From the NCBI GenBank assembly GCA_035302405.1, contig DATGSR010000064.1, positions 1-64,000 on the forward strand: 64,000 nucleotides of DNA. Direction: 5' to 3'. Origin of the DNA: CALKWS01 sp035302405 (GTDB lineage Bacteria; Actinomycetota; Actinomycetes; Actinomycetales; Beutenbergiaceae). Below are positions 1 to 8,822 of this stretch, one piece after another. Numbering within the stretch: the first letter of the stretch is position 1; the number at the start of each line of letters is the position of its first letter. Position numbers and translations under genes: made by a program. The notes under the pieces were generated by a model, which made no database searches, was not told the DNA's origin, and was given only the letters and a program-made list of their open reading frames with translations.

Positions 1-259
1 CGCCGAAGCCGAAGAGGCCCACCAGCAAGCCCACGACGGTGAAGGTGAGGATCTGCACCCAGCCGCACGGCCCGAGACTGAGCGAACTGATCGGATCGGT
101 GCCCAGATCGTAATCCTCCCGCCACAGCCACTGCATTAGGAGCATGACGATGAGCACCGGGCCGGCGATCACACCGCACCAGAGCGTCCACCGCACTTCG
201 GCTGCCCGCTCCCCTGCCTTCAGCCCCGACGGTACTCCGAACTCGTTCGCTGCTCTCAA
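1..259 (-). CDS. DUF998 family membrane protein (C-terminus cut by window edge)
   Basis: This is an integral membrane protein of unknown function. The visible part reads through a first hydrophobic helix (ending VLIVMLLMQWLW), then the motif DPISSLSLGPCGW, which is characteristic of DUF998, and enters a second helix at the window edge. The start chosen is a TTG at 259 that overlaps the pfkB-type kinase stop (ACTTGA), which implies translational coupling. A GTG at 196 (VRWTLW) is an alternative that would shorten the N-terminus to just ahead of helix 1. No function can be inferred from the kinase neighbour. Confidence 0.75.
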   Translation of the reverse strand, partial: MRAANEFGVPSGLKAGERAAEVRWTLWCGVIAGPVLIVMLLMQWLWREDYDLGTDPISSLSLGPCGWVQILTFTVVGLLVGLFGFG

Positions 260-1161
260 GTGCCGGCGGCCTCGGCGGCGTAGGCGACCACCGTGTCGCG
301 ATCTAGCCGGGGCCGTCCTCCAAGGTGCCCGATCGTGAGTGCCGCGGCGGCCGAGGCCTGCCATCCGGCCGTACGGGGATCCGCGCCGCTGAGCAGCGCG
401 TGAACCAGGCCGACGACGAATGCGTCCCCGCCGCCAGTGGGGTCAACCGGGGCAGCATCAAGTAATGGATACACGTGCTGCCCGTCCTTCCAGGCGAGGA
501 CGTTGCCATCCGCACCCGCCGCCAGCGCAACGATCGATGGGCCCTTGGCAACAAGTTCTCGTGCGCCGGCCAGCACCTCGTCCACGCCCTCGAGTGGTCG
601 CCCGAAGTACGCGGCCGCCTCCTGGTGGTCGGCTCGTAGCACTGTGATCGAGGGCAGCAACTCCCCGAGCGCGGAAGGATCCGTCGGCGCCCCATCGAGG
701 ACGATCATCCTCCCGGCCGCGCACCGGACGGCCTCGGCTACCGCTTCGTCGGGTTGCTGCAGATCGACAAGGACGGCGCGGGCGGAACCGAGCAGGTGCG
801 CCGCGGCGCGCACATCACCGGGAGTGAGCCGTGCTGAGATGTGCTCAAGGAGTTGGCTTCTCCCCTCGGCGTCAACGAGCGCGACGACGAGCGGGGTGGT
901 GCCGCGGTGCACGACGGCGGAGACGTCGATACCGTCCCGTCCTGCTTGATCGAGGACGAGTTCTGCGGCCGCGTCCTCCCCCACGACTCCGACGACGCCT
1001 GCGGACAGTCCGAGTTGACGGGCACCCACGGCCTGGTTCGCAGCACCGCCGAGCGTTTCGATCCGCCTGATCACCGGCGTCGAGCCGCTCTCCGGCAACT
1101 CCTCGACCGTCACCACCAGGTCTCGGCAGATCAGTCCGGCCACGACGACGTCAAGCATCAC
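256..1161 (-). CDS. PfkB/ribokinase family carbohydrate kinase
   Basis: ATP-dependent kinase of the ribokinase fold, acting on a sugar or nucleoside in the cytosol. The N-terminus carries the glycine-rich substrate loop (about residues 37-42, LGGAANQA). The C-terminal PfkB signature is DPTGGGDAF at about residue 241, whose Asp is the expected catalytic base and whose glycines form the anion hole. At 301 residues it has normal family length. The start is GTG at 1161 (ATG at 1158 also possible), with an AAGGGA ribosome site 7 nt upstream. It overlaps the downstream DUF998 gene. The substrate cannot be read from sequence: ribose, fructose or adenosine kinases are all compatible. Confidence 0.88.
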   Translation of the reverse strand: MMLDVVVAGLICRDLVVTVEELPESGSTPVIRRIETLGGAANQAVGARQLGLSAGVVGVVGEDAAAELVLDQAGRDGIDVSAVVHRGTTPLVVALVDAEGRSQLLEHISARLTPGDVRAAAHLLGSARAVLVDLQQPDEAVAEAVRCAAGRMIVLDGAPTDPSALGELLPSITVLRADHQEAAAYFGRPLEGVDEVLAGARELVAKGPSIVALAAGADGNVLAWKDGQHVYPLLDAAPVDPTGGGDAFVVGLVHALLSGADPRTAGWQASAAAALTIGHLGGRPRLDRDTVVAYAAEAAGT

Positions 1162-1173
1162 CCGGTAATCCCT

Positions 1174-1250
1174 TGAGGCCTACGCAGCGCGGTGAGCACC
1201 TGAGGCCTACGAAGTGCGGTGAGCACCTGCGGCCTACGCAGTGCCCGTGC
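1174..1250. repeat. Tandem 27-bp direct repeats, about 2.8 copies
   Basis: Two near-identical 27-bp units (1174-1200 and 1201-1227, core TGAGGCCTACG...GGTGAGCACC) are followed by a partial third copy. They lie between the icd stop and the kinase start. The unit length is a multiple of three, so the minus strand is open across them, but I see no reason to call a gene there. Confidence 0.85.
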
Positions 1251-1290
1251 GTATAGGACTTGCCCGGTCGCCTGCCATGCCCCAGCCCCC

Positions 1291-1319
1291 GCCCCGGCCG
1301 GGCGACTGCCCGCCGGGGC
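1291..1319 (-). terminator. GC-rich hairpin downstream of icd
   Basis: The arms GCCCCGGCCGGGC and GCCCGCCGGGGC pair around GACT with one bulged base, 17 nt past the icd stop. No T-tract follows, as is usual in high-GC actinobacteria. Confidence 0.6.
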
Positions 1320-1336
1320 CGGAGGCGGGGCGGTTG

Positions 1337-3559
1337 TCACGCGTTCAGGCTCTCCAGAGCCGCGTTGAACGTGGCGGAGGGGCGCATTACCGCTGTGGCT
1401 TTAGCCGGGTCCGGCCGGTAGTAACCGCCCAGGTCCACCGGTTCGCCCTGCACCGCGATGAGCTCATCGACGATCGCCTGCTCCTGCTCCCGCAGGGTCG
1501 CGGCCAGGGAGGCGAAGGCCTCGGCCAGAGCGGTGTCCTGATCCTGCTTGGCCAACTCCTCGGCCCAGTACATCGTCAGGTAGAAGTGACTGCCGCGGTT
1601 GTCGATCCCGCCCAGACGCCGGGTGGGTGACTTGTTCTCCTCCAGGAACGTGCCGGTCGCGCGGTCCAAGGTGTCGGCGAGGATCTGTGCCCGCGGGTTG
1701 TCGTCGAACTGGGCGAGATGTTCGAAACTCACCGCGAGGGCCAGGAACTCTCCGAGGCTGTCCCAGCGCAGGTAGTTCTGTTCTTGAAGCTGCTGAACGT
1801 GCTTGGGTGCCGAGCCCCCGGCACCGGTCTCGAACAGACCGCCACCGGCGATCAAGGGCACCACGGACAGCATCTTCGCGCTGGTTCCCAGCTCCAGGAT
1901 CGGGAACAAGTCGGTCAGGTAGTCCCGCAGGACGTTACCGGTCACCGAGATGGTGTCCTGCCCGGCGCGCATGCGCTCCAAGGTGAACCGGGTGGCCGAC
2001 ACCGGGTCCATGATCGGCAGGTCCAGGCCCTCGGTGTCATGCTCTTGCAGGTAGCGCTGCACCTTGGCGATGAGGTTCGCGTCGTGGGCGCGCTCGGAGT
2101 CCAACCAGAACACCGCCGGGGTGCTGGTGGCCCGGGCTCGGTTCACGGCGAGTTTCACCCAATCGCGGATCGCCACGTCCTTGGTCTGGCAGGCACGCCA
2201 GATGTCACCGGGCGCCACCGCGTGCTCGGTGAGCACCGCACCATCGGACGTCACGATGCGCACCGTGCCGCTGTGTTCGATCTCGAAGGTCTTGTCGTGG
2301 CTGCCGTACTCCTCGGCGGCCATCGCCATCAAACCAACATTCGGTACCGATCCGATCGTGGCGGGGTCCAGCGCACCGTTGGCGCGAGAGTCCTCGATGA
2401 CCGCCTGGTACACCCCGGAGTAACTGGAGTCGGGGATCACGGTCAGTGCGTCGGCCTCTTCACCGTCCGGCCCCCAGGCTTTGCCGCCGCCGCGAATGAG
2501 CGCCGGCATCGAGGCGTCGATGATCACGTCGCTGGGCACGTGCAGGTTGCTGATGCCCCGGTCGGAGTCCACTTGGTACAGCGGGGGCCCCTCAGCGAGT
2601 TCGGCATCGAAGGAGGCCCTGATCTCATCGCCGTCGGGCAAGTTCTGCAAGCCGGAGAAAATCGAGCCCAGCCCGTCGTTCGCGCTCAGCCCGGCGGCGG
2701 CCAATTTCTCACCGAACCGCTCGAACGTACGGGGGAAGTAGGCCCTCACCGCGTGTCCGAAGATGATCGGGTCGGACACCTTCATCATGGTTGCTTTCAG
2801 GTGCACCGAGAAGAGCACGCCTTCGTCCTTGGCCCGTTGCACCTGGTCCTTCAAGAACTGCTGCAGGGCGGCAGCGCGCATCACCGTCGCGTCAACTACT
2901 TCACCGGCCAGGACCGGGATGTCATCGCGCAGCACGGTCACGTTGCCGGCGTCGTCCACATGCTCGATGCGCACGTGGCCCTCCTGATCGATCACGACCG
3001 ACTTCTCGTTGTCCCGGAAGTCATCGCCGGTCATGCTGGCCACGTTCGTCTTGGAATCCTTGGACCACTCCCCCATCCGATGCGGGTGGGTCTTTGCGTA
3101 GTTCTTCACCGACGCCGGTGCCCGACGGTCCGAATTGCCCTGACGCAGTACCGGGTTCACCGCACTGCCCTTGACCCGGTCGTACCGCTCGCGGGCGTCT
3201 CGCTCCTCATCCGTCGACGGGTTGTCGGGATAGGCAGGCAGGTCGAAGCCCTGTTCTTGCAGTTCGGCGATGGCTGCCTTCAGCTGCGGGATGGAGGCCG
3301 AGATGTTGGGCAACTTGATGATGTTCGCGTGCGCCTCCTTGGCCAGATCACCCAATTCGGCCAGGGCATCGCGCACCTGTTGGTTCTGCGGAAGGCGATC
3401 GGCGAACACCGCCAGGATCCGACCGGACAGGGAGATATCCCTGGTTTCCACCTGTACGCCCGCGGTAGCGGCGAAGGTCTCGATCACCGGCAAGAAGGAG
3501 TAGGTCGCCAAGGCGGGCGCCTCATCGGTGTGGGTGTAAATGATGGTGGGTGTAGCCAC
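1337..3559 (-). CDS. icd: NADP-dependent isocitrate dehydrogenase, monomeric type
   Basis: Oxidative decarboxylation of isocitrate to 2-oxoglutarate with NADP in the TCA cycle. The protein is 740 residues, the size of the monomeric IDH family and about twice that of the homodimeric enzyme. Characteristic family segments include the N-terminal IIYTHTDEAPALATYSFLP, SDRRAPASVKNYAKTHPHRMG (about 143) and ATMMKVSDPIIFGHAV (about 256). The start is GTG at 3559, preceded by GGAAG at 7 nt. It stands alone with a terminator-like hairpin downstream and a palindrome 40 nt upstream. It competes with AceA (58542-60137) for isocitrate. Confidence 0.97.
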   Translation of the reverse strand: MATPTIIYTHTDEAPALATYSFLPVIETFAATAGVQVETRDISLSGRILAVFADRLPQNQQVRDALAELGDLAKEAHANIIKLPNISASIPQLKAAIAELQEQGFDLPAYPDNPSTDEERDARERYDRVKGSAVNPVLRQGNSDRRAPASVKNYAKTHPHRMGEWSKDSKTNVASMTGDDFRDNEKSVVIDQEGHVRIEHVDDAGNVTVLRDDIPVLAGEVVDATVMRAAALQQFLKDQVQRAKDEGVLFSVHLKATMMKVSDPIIFGHAVRAYFPRTFERFGEKLAAAGLSANDGLGSIFSGLQNLPDGDEIRASFDAELAEGPPLYQVDSDRGISNLHVPSDVIIDASMPALIRGGGKAWGPDGEEADALTVIPDSSYSGVYQAVIEDSRANGALDPATIGSVPNVGLMAMAAEEYGSHDKTFEIEHSGTVRIVTSDGAVLTEHAVAPGDIWRACQTKDVAIRDWVKLAVNRARATSTPAVFWLDSERAHDANLIAKVQRYLQEHDTEGLDLPIMDPVSATRFTLERMRAGQDTISVTGNVLRDYLTDLFPILELGTSAKMLSVVPLIAGGGLFETGAGGSAPKHVQQLQEQNYLRWDSLGEFLALAVSFEHLAQFDDNPRAQILADTLDRATGTFLEENKSPTRRLGGIDNRGSHFYLTMYWAEELAKQDQDTALAEAFASLAATLREQEQAIVDELIAVQGEPVDLGGYYRPDPAKATAVMRPSATFNAALESLNA

Positions 3560-3597
3560 GAAGTATCTTCCGTCTCAGGGGTTGACGATGGTTGGTT

Positions 3598-3613
3598 CGA
3601 TATCAAGATATCG
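3598..3613. promoter_or_regulatory. Palindrome CGATATC-AA-GATATCG upstream of icd
   Basis: A perfect 7+7 inverted repeat with a 2-bp centre, about 40 nt upstream of the icd GTG. Read on the minus strand it contains TATCTT, a possible -10 box, so a bound protein could block icd transcription. The binding protein is unknown. Confidence 0.4.
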
Positions 3614-3869
3614 CTTCGCCGGTGCCAACGGTCGGCGCTGCGCTCCGCGCACGAAGGTCAACGCTCCAAACAGTGCACAACCCGCACTGATGTTGTTTCC
3701 GAGCCGGGCAACCGGCACCAACATACACAAATAGTCACAACTGCATAACGATATTCCCTGGGAGTCGCCAACAGCAGCCCGTGCACTGGGTGTGCCGGCG
3801 TGGGCCTGCACACACCGGGTATGTGCGTACGCGATCGCCGTCCGAAACGGGCCGATATTGCCGGGAACT

Positions 3870-3899
3870 CGCATATTCATGCCGATTGCTTCATATGCG
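3870..3899. promoter_or_regulatory. Inverted repeat CGCATAT-N16-ATATGCG
   Basis: Perfect 7-bp arms at 3870-3876 and 3893-3899 in the icd/proV gap, AT-rich against the background. It could be an operator or a weak hairpin. It lies about 350 bp from the proV start. Confidence 0.3.
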
Positions 3900-4252
3900 C
3901 GGGGTCGGTAGAGTCCGCGCGCCGGCGGTCCGAGGTTAGAGGGGACACGGTTGATCGCATTGTGCCGGTCATGCTTTGGTGTGGCCTTGGCCGCACGCGG
4001 CGGGAGCCTTCCGCGCTGTACGGCCAGCGCGATGACCGCGGCCCCGCGAGGCCCTATGTCAGAATGGAGAACGTTGCCTAGTCAGCGGTACGGTCTTGGA
4101 TGCGCAGCGCGCGGAGCTCCGCAGGCGCCCACGCCGATGCGCTCGCGCCCTTTGCGCCGGATCGGTACCGCACCAGTTCGCTCTAGAAGCCGACTTATCT
4201 TCCGTAGCCTCGACGGCAGGGCTGTCCTGCCAGGAACCCGGAGTCACTCTCA

Positions 4253-5509
4253 GTGCCTGTCATAGAAGCGCATGGCGTCTATAAGGTCTTCGGTCGACGC
4301 CCCGAACGCGGTGTCGCCGCCCTGCGTGATGGCGCCACGAGGGAGGATTTGCGTGAGCGGGGCCTGACCGCCGCCGTGATCGATGCCTCATTCGACGTCC
4401 GCGACGGCGAGATGTTCGTCGTCATGGGCCTGTCCGGCTCGGGTAAGTCGACCCTGATTCGGATGGTCAACGGTTTGCTGGAGCCCACCGCCGGTGACCT
4501 CTACGTCGCTGGTGAGAACATCGCCGGGTTGCGCGGAGCCCCGCTCCGGAGGTTGCGGCGAGACAAGGTCTCGATGGTGTTCCAGCACTTCGCGCTCCTG
4601 CCCCACCGCACAGTGGGACAAAACGCCGCCCACGCACTGGAGGTCCGCGGGGCCAACCGCTCGGACCGTGAAGAGGCCGCCGGGAAGGCGCTGCGAATGG
4701 TCGGGCTGGACGGGTGGGGCGACTCCTATCCCCACCAGTTGTCCGGTGGCATGCGACAGCGCGTCGGTCTGGCCCGCGCCCTGGCTGCCGGGACCGACAT
4801 CATGTTGATGGACGAGGCGTTCTCGGCACTCGACCCGTTGATCCGGCGGGAGATGCAGGATCAACTCATCGAACTGCAGCAGCAACTGGGGAAGACGATC
4901 CTGTTCATCACCCACGATCTGAACGAGGCGATGCGCCTCGGTGACCGGATCGCGATGATGCGCGATGGTCGGATCGTGCAGGTCGGTACATCCGAGGAAA
5001 TCCTCAACGACCCGGCCAACGACTACGTCGCCCAGTTCATCCAGGACGTCGACCGCACCCGAGTGCTGACCACCGGGTCGATCATGGAGCCGCCTGTGGT
5101 GGTACTCGGCTCGGAGTCCGGACCACGAGCGGCACACAGACTGCTGCGTGAGCATCAGACGAGTTGGCTGATGGTGGTCGACCGGGCGCGCAGGCCCCAA
5201 GGTGTGGTGCACGAGGCAGAAGTGGCGGAGGCAGTCAGCGCCGGCCGGAACGATCTGCACGGAATGGTCCGTCCGGTGCCGGTTGTGGGCGCCGATGCGA
5301 TGCTCGCCGAGATCATGACGGCGGCAGCCGAGAGCCCGGCCGGTGTGGCCGTCGTCGATGAGAGCAACCGGCTCATCGGCGTCATACCGCGCGTCACACT
5401 GTTGAACGCGCTCGCTGACCCCAGCGCGCCGGACGTACCGGATTCGCGTGCGCCAGAGACGCAGGCCCTGCCCGCGAAACATTCCGGCTTCGAGGCGGAG
5501 GTGGTCTGA
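4253..5509 (+). CDS. proV: Glycine betaine/proline-type ABC transporter, ATP-binding protein
   Basis: ATPase of an osmoprotectant importer of the ProU/OpuA family, cytosolic and membrane-associated. Walker A is GLSGSGKST (59-67), the ABC signature LSGGMRQR starts at 163, and Walker B is IMLMDE (183-188). The insertion before Walker A (about residues 15-45) is typical of ProV/OpuAA. The C-terminal 120 residues look like the regulatory CBS-like region. The start is GTG at 4253 with GGAG 9 nt upstream. It overlaps the permease by one base (TGATG). Family role known; the exact substrate is inferred. Confidence 0.93.
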   Translation: MPVIEAHGVYKVFGRRPERGVAALRDGATREDLRERGLTAAVIDASFDVRDGEMFVVMGLSGSGKSTLIRMVNGLLEPTAGDLYVAGENIAGLRGAPLRRLRRDKVSMVFQHFALLPHRTVGQNAAHALEVRGANRSDREEAAGKALRMVGLDGWGDSYPHQLSGGMRQRVGLARALAAGTDIMLMDEAFSALDPLIRREMQDQLIELQQQLGKTILFITHDLNEAMRLGDRIAMMRDGRIVQVGTSEEILNDPANDYVAQFIQDVDRTRVLTTGSIMEPPVVVLGSESGPRAAHRLLREHQTSWLMVVDRARRPQGVVHEAEVAEAVSAGRNDLHGMVRPVPVVGADAMLAEIMTAAAESPAGVAVVDESNRLIGVIPRVTLLNALADPSAPDVPDSRAPETQALPAKHSGFEAEVV

Positions 5510-6498
5510 TGAACCTGTATGCCACTGAGGAAACAGACGGCGCGGGGATCCCCCGACTCGAGGTCGGTGAGTGGATCGAGGCGATCTTCGGCTGGATCCA
5601 GACGAACCTGAGCGTGCTCTGGGACGCCATCCAGAGCATCATCTCCTGGAGCACGAGCGGGTTGGTGACGATCCTCACCGCTCCGGACGCGCTGGTACTA
5701 GCCGTGATCTTCTCCGCGCTCGCCTGGCTGCTGCGGAACTGGAAGTTCGCGCTGGTTTCATTCGCGATGTGGCTGTTCGTGATCAGCGTCGAACAGTGGG
5801 AGAACGCAATGTTCACCCTGGTGATGGTCTTCGTAGCGACGATCATCGCCCTGATCTTCGCCGTGCCGATCGGCATCGCGGCGGCCAAATCGAACCGCGT
5901 CTCCCAGGTCGTCAGGCCGGTGATGGACCTGATGCAGACGATGCCCGCCTTCGTGTGGCTGGTTCCGGTCATCACCCTGTTCAGTGTCGGCATCACCCCG
6001 GGGGTGATCGCCACGATCATCTTCGCCTTGCCACCAGGAGTGCGCCTGACTGAGTTGGGGATCCGCCAGGTGGACGCCGAGGTGGTCGAGGCCGGCCACG
6101 CCTTCGGCAACACTGGCATGCAGATCTTGCGGAAGATCCAACTGCCGCTGGCCATGCCGACCATCATGGCCGGGGTCAACCAGGTCATTATGCTCGCACT
6201 GTCCATGGCCGTCATCGGCGGGATGGTCGGCGCCCCGGGCTTGGGGCTGGAGGTCACCCGTGCGATCAGCACGATCGATATCGGGCTCGGGTTCGAGTCC
6301 GGATTGTCGGTGGTGGTCCTGGCCATCTATCTTGACCGCGTCACCGCAAGTATCGGCAGTCAGGGGCCAGGCGAGGGATCCGGCCAGTTGGGACGTCTGC
6401 TGCGGTGGCGACGTAAGCGGAGTAATGCGCATGCAGCCGAAGAGGCAGGATCCGATCCTGCCGCTGGGTCGCCGACGGCTGCACCGATCCCCGGCTAG
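5509..6498 (+). CDS. proW: Glycine betaine/proline-type ABC transporter, permease
   Basis: Membrane channel of the importer. Several hydrophobic helices begin at about residue 50. The binding-protein-dependent permease loop lies at about 175-200 (EAGHAFGNTGMQILRKIQLP), which docks on the ATPase, and the run QTMPAFVWLVPVITLFSVG is typical of ProW/OpuAB. The tail after about residue 285 is polar and of no recognisable fold. The ATG overlaps the ATPase stop, so the two are co-translated. Confidence 0.93.
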   Translation: MNLYATEETDGAGIPRLEVGEWIEAIFGWIQTNLSVLWDAIQSIISWSTSGLVTILTAPDALVLAVIFSALAWLLRNWKFALVSFAMWLFVISVEQWENAMFTLVMVFVATIIALIFAVPIGIAAAKSNRVSQVVRPVMDLMQTMPAFVWLVPVITLFSVGITPGVIATIIFALPPGVRLTELGIRQVDAEVVEAGHAFGNTGMQILRKIQLPLAMPTIMAGVNQVIMLALSMAVIGGMVGAPGLGLEVTRAISTIDIGLGFESGLSVVVLAIYLDRVTASIGSQGPGEGSGQLGRLLRWRRKRSNAHAAEEAGSDPAAGSPTAAPIPG

Positions 6499-6568
6499 TC
6501 CGGCACCCGCTCGGAACGAATCGCAGACGACGCTCGGGTATGAGCGAAGAGCGACCTGCTTTGGACGA

Positions 6569-6595
6569 CGTCTCGCGTGTGCACGCGAAGAGACG
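6569..6595 (+). promoter_or_regulatory. Intercistronic hairpin between permease and binding protein genes
   Basis: CGTCTC (6569-6574) pairs with GAGACG (6590-6595) and encloses GCGTG/CACGC. Such stems often protect the message of the highly expressed binding protein. That role is inference. Confidence 0.4.
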
Positions 6596-6613
6596 CTAGA
6601 TGGAAGGAATGAG

Positions 6614-7576
6614 ATGAAGACGAAGTTGAAACGACGCACTGGTGGGCTGGTGGCGCTGGGCGCCGCGACGGCCCTTGTTCTGGCAGGCTGCGGCAACGGC
6701 GGGGACGACGGCGCTGGGTCCGCCGACGAGAACGGCGATGCCGAACAGGTTGAGGAGGGCGATGGCGGTGACGCGCAGGCCGAAGGCCCGGTCATCCTCG
6801 GTATCCTCCCGGCCTGGACCGACGGACTGAGCATGGCGTACCTGTGGCAGGAGTTGCTGCAGGACCAGGGCTACGAGGTGCAGATCGAGGAGATCACCGA
6901 AGCGGGCCCGCTCTACACCGCGGTCGCCGACGGCGCCTACCACGTGTATCCCTCCGCCTGGCCGGAGGTGACCCACGTCGAATACATGGACACCTACGGC
7001 GATGACCTGGAGGACCTGGGCGCCTACTACGAGGGCGCGGTGCTCACTCTTGCGGTGCCGGAGTACACCGAGATCGATTCCATCCCGGAACTCGCTGAGA
7101 ACGCCGACATGTTCGGCGGTCAGGTGATCGGCATCGAGCCGGGCGCGGGCCACATGAACGTCACCGAGAACAACGTGTTCCCGGAGTATGAGCTGGCGGA
7201 GAACGGCTTCGAGTTGGTCCCCTCCTCGACCGCGGGCATGCTTGCTGAGCTGAGCAGTTCGATCGATGCGGAGGAGGACGTCGTCGTCACCCTGTGGCGG
7301 CCGTTCTGGGCCAACGCGGAGTTCCCGGTGAAGGACCTGGAGGATCCGGAGCAGGCTCTGGGTGAGCCCGAGACCCTCAACTTCATCGCCAACGCCGACT
7401 TCTCCACCGACTTCCCTGAGGTAGCCGAGTGGATGTCCAACTTCCCGGTGCTGGACGATGACCAGTACGGAGAACTCGAGGACCTCGTGGTGAACGAACA
7501 CGAGGATGACCCGGCCGCCGGCGCGCGTGCCTGGATCGAGAACAACCAGGATCTCCTCGACCCCGTATTCAACTGA
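6614..7576 (+). CDS. proX: Glycine betaine/proline-type ABC transporter, substrate-binding lipoprotein
   Basis: Extracellular binding component of the osmoprotectant importer (OpuAC family). The N-terminus is a lipoprotein signal: basic KTKLKRR, a hydrophobic stretch, then lipobox LAGC with Cys at about residue 25, followed by a disordered acidic linker. The mature domain begins at about residue 55 (GPVILGILPAWTDGLSMAYL). It is strikingly rich in Asp and Glu, as expected for a surface protein of a salt-exposed cell. The start is ATG at 6614 with GGAAGG 6 nt upstream; an in-frame extension upstream is open but lacks a ribosome site. Confidence 0.93.
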   Translation: MKTKLKRRTGGLVALGAATALVLAGCGNGGDDGAGSADENGDAEQVEEGDGGDAQAEGPVILGILPAWTDGLSMAYLWQELLQDQGYEVQIEEITEAGPLYTAVADGAYHVYPSAWPEVTHVEYMDTYGDDLEDLGAYYEGAVLTLAVPEYTEIDSIPELAENADMFGGQVIGIEPGAGHMNVTENNVFPEYELAENGFELVPSSTAGMLAELSSSIDAEEDVVVTLWRPFWANAEFPVKDLEDPEQALGEPETLNFIANADFSTDFPEVAEWMSNFPVLDDDQYGELEDLVVNEHEDDPAAGARAWIENNQDLLDPVFN

Positions 7577-7629
7577 GCGCTCCTAGGGCGTTCACCCGGT
7601 GGTGAATAAGCCCCCAGGTGTTACCCGCC

Positions 7630-7658
7630 TTGGGCCCGGCATCTCATGCCGGGCCCAA
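7630..7658 (+). terminator. Terminator of the betaine transporter operon
   Basis: A perfect 13-bp stem, TTGGGCCCGGCAT with ATGCCGGGCCCAA, around a 3-nt loop. It lies 53 nt past the proX stop and between convergent genes, so it may serve both directions. Confidence 0.85.
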
Positions 7659-7691
7659 CGCGTTTCCCAGGCCCCGCGGCACAGAGCGCGC

Positions 7692-8081
7692 TCAGGCGTG
7701 GCCCAGCGCCGGTGGCTCGTCCCGATCGGGATCGTCGCTGCTGGATCGTTCCCCCGGAGCGCCTTGCCCTGACGCATGTTCGTCCTGGTGGTTCGGGTGG
7801 GAGGCGCCCCGGTGTTCTCGTTCGACGCCGATGGTCACCTGCGTCAGCATGGCCGCGATCGCGCCGACGGCCACCAGAGCAGGAGCCAGAACGCTGGTCA
7901 CCGCCGTGATCGCCACCCCAGCGGTGAGCGGGATCTCCAGTAGTGTCCGACCGTCCTGGTTCTTGATGAATACCCTGCGGACGTTACCCTCAGCAATGAG
8001 TTTCTTGACCTGGTCCAGCAGTTGCGTGCCGGTGACAGTGAATTCCTCATACCAGGTTCGTTCCTGGCTGGGCTGGTTCAT
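7692..8081 (-). CDS. DUF4342 domain-containing protein
   Basis: A small protein of unknown function. Residues 8-60 match the DUF4342 pattern (WYEEFTVTGTQLLDQVKKLI, then NVRRVFIKNQDGRTLLEIPL). One hydrophobic segment follows at about 53-80. The tail is highly charged and probably disordered (HPNHQDEHASGQG). The start ATG has AAGGAG 6 nt upstream. It lies 45 nt downstream of the next membrane protein gene on the same strand. Confidence 0.8.
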   Translation of the reverse strand: MNQPSQERTWYEEFTVTGTQLLDQVKKLIAEGNVRRVFIKNQDGRTLLEIPLTAGVAITAVTSVLAPALVAVGAIAAMLTQVTIGVEREHRGASHPNHQDEHASGQGAPGERSSSDDPDRDEPPALGHA

Positions 8082-8126
8082 CGGGTGCTCCTTCGTGCCG
8101 ACGCGCGCTTGGCGGGCAGGGTGGGT

Positions 8127-8792
8127 TCAGTTCCCTTCCCAGGAACCATCTAATCCCTCCATGCCGTCCAGCCACCAGTTATATTTCAAACGCAGGGCAC
8201 GTTCCAGCAGCGCCGCTAGTCCCAACGCCCCAACGATGGAGTTCATGGTCCCATCCAGGTGCCACGGAGATGTGAACGTCAACCGTTCGAGCAGCGCGGC
8301 GACCGATGCCAGATTCTCCGGCAATGCCGGAGCGAGTTCGCGGCCGAGCGCGGCCAGCCACTCGATGCCCTGCGGCAACTGGATCACCACCGCGGCGAGC
8401 AACAGCACGAACGAGGTGATGCTGATCGCTCGGCTGAGTACAGGTCGGCGCTGCTCCAGGTTCGCCCGCCAGCGTTCGGCGCTACCCGGGGCCGGGGTGA
8501 GTTGCACCTCCTCACCCGCCGGCATGATCAGGTGCGCCCGCCGGATGCCGTAGGTGCTGGTGCGCACCTCGATCCGGGCTCCGTCGTCCAGTTCGAACCG
8601 CGCCGGCAGTTTTTGCGTGCGCTCCTGCCGCCCATCGCGGTACAGCGCCACCCGCTCGTCAGCGTCCAGGAAGTTCACGTCGATGTCCCAGCGCGCGCCG
8701 TCGTGGTCGATTCCGAATACCGAGCGCCACAATCCTTGCCAGACGTGGAAGCGCTTCAGACGTTTGCCGTTCCCGGGCTGCTCTCTTCCCAC
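8127..8792 (-). CDS. Hypothetical membrane protein
   Basis: I do not recognise a named family. The N-terminal 120 residues look soluble and beta-rich (RWDIDVNFLDADERVALYRDG). A strong helix follows at about 122-142 (ITSFVLLLAAVVIQLP), and a second weaker one near 185-200. The start is GTG at 8792, placed 8 nt after TACGAT, consistent with a leaderless message. Confidence 0.7.
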   Translation of the reverse strand: MGREQPGNGKRLKRFHVWQGLWRSVFGIDHDGARWDIDVNFLDADERVALYRDGRQERTQKLPARFELDDGARIEVRTSTYGIRRAHLIMPAGEEVQLTPAPGSAERWRANLEQRRPVLSRAISITSFVLLLAAVVIQLPQGIEWLAALGRELAPALPENLASVAALLERLTFTSPWHLDGTMNSIVGALGLAALLERALRLKYNWWLDGMEGLDGSWEGN

Positions 8793-8800
8793 GGGGCCTG

Positions 8801-8806
8801 ATCGTA
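8801..8806 (-). promoter_or_regulatory. -10 box TACGAT for a leaderless start at 8792
   Basis: TANNNT element 8 nt upstream of the GTG, with no Shine-Dalgarno sequence between them. Confidence 0.45.
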
Positions 8807-8822
8807 AGGCACCCCGGGTCGC

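Larger units (their letters stand above)
3560..4252. other. 693-bp gap between divergent icd and proV, no gene seen
   Basis: Short open frames occur on both strands but none has a family match I recognise or a ribosome site. The region holds two inverted repeats (listed separately) and presumably the promoters of icd and of the betaine transporter operon. Confidence 0.6.

Noticed and set aside
1158..1340. Small gene encoding ALRRPQVLT repeats
   Set aside because: The open frame results from 27-bp units whose length is divisible by three. There is no ribosome site and no homologue I recognise.
1718..3748. A 676-codon open frame antisense to icd
   Set aside because: It mirrors icd codon by codon in GC-rich DNA, has no family features and no ribosome site. 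The same holds for long antisense frames over tkt (27449-28936), ctaB (25693-27162) and the Na/Pi transporter (13906-15012).
6260..6613. Longer start for the betaine-binding lipoprotein
   Set aside because: It would bury the lipoprotein signal and overlap the permease gene. ATG 6614 has a good ribosome site and starts the signal peptide.
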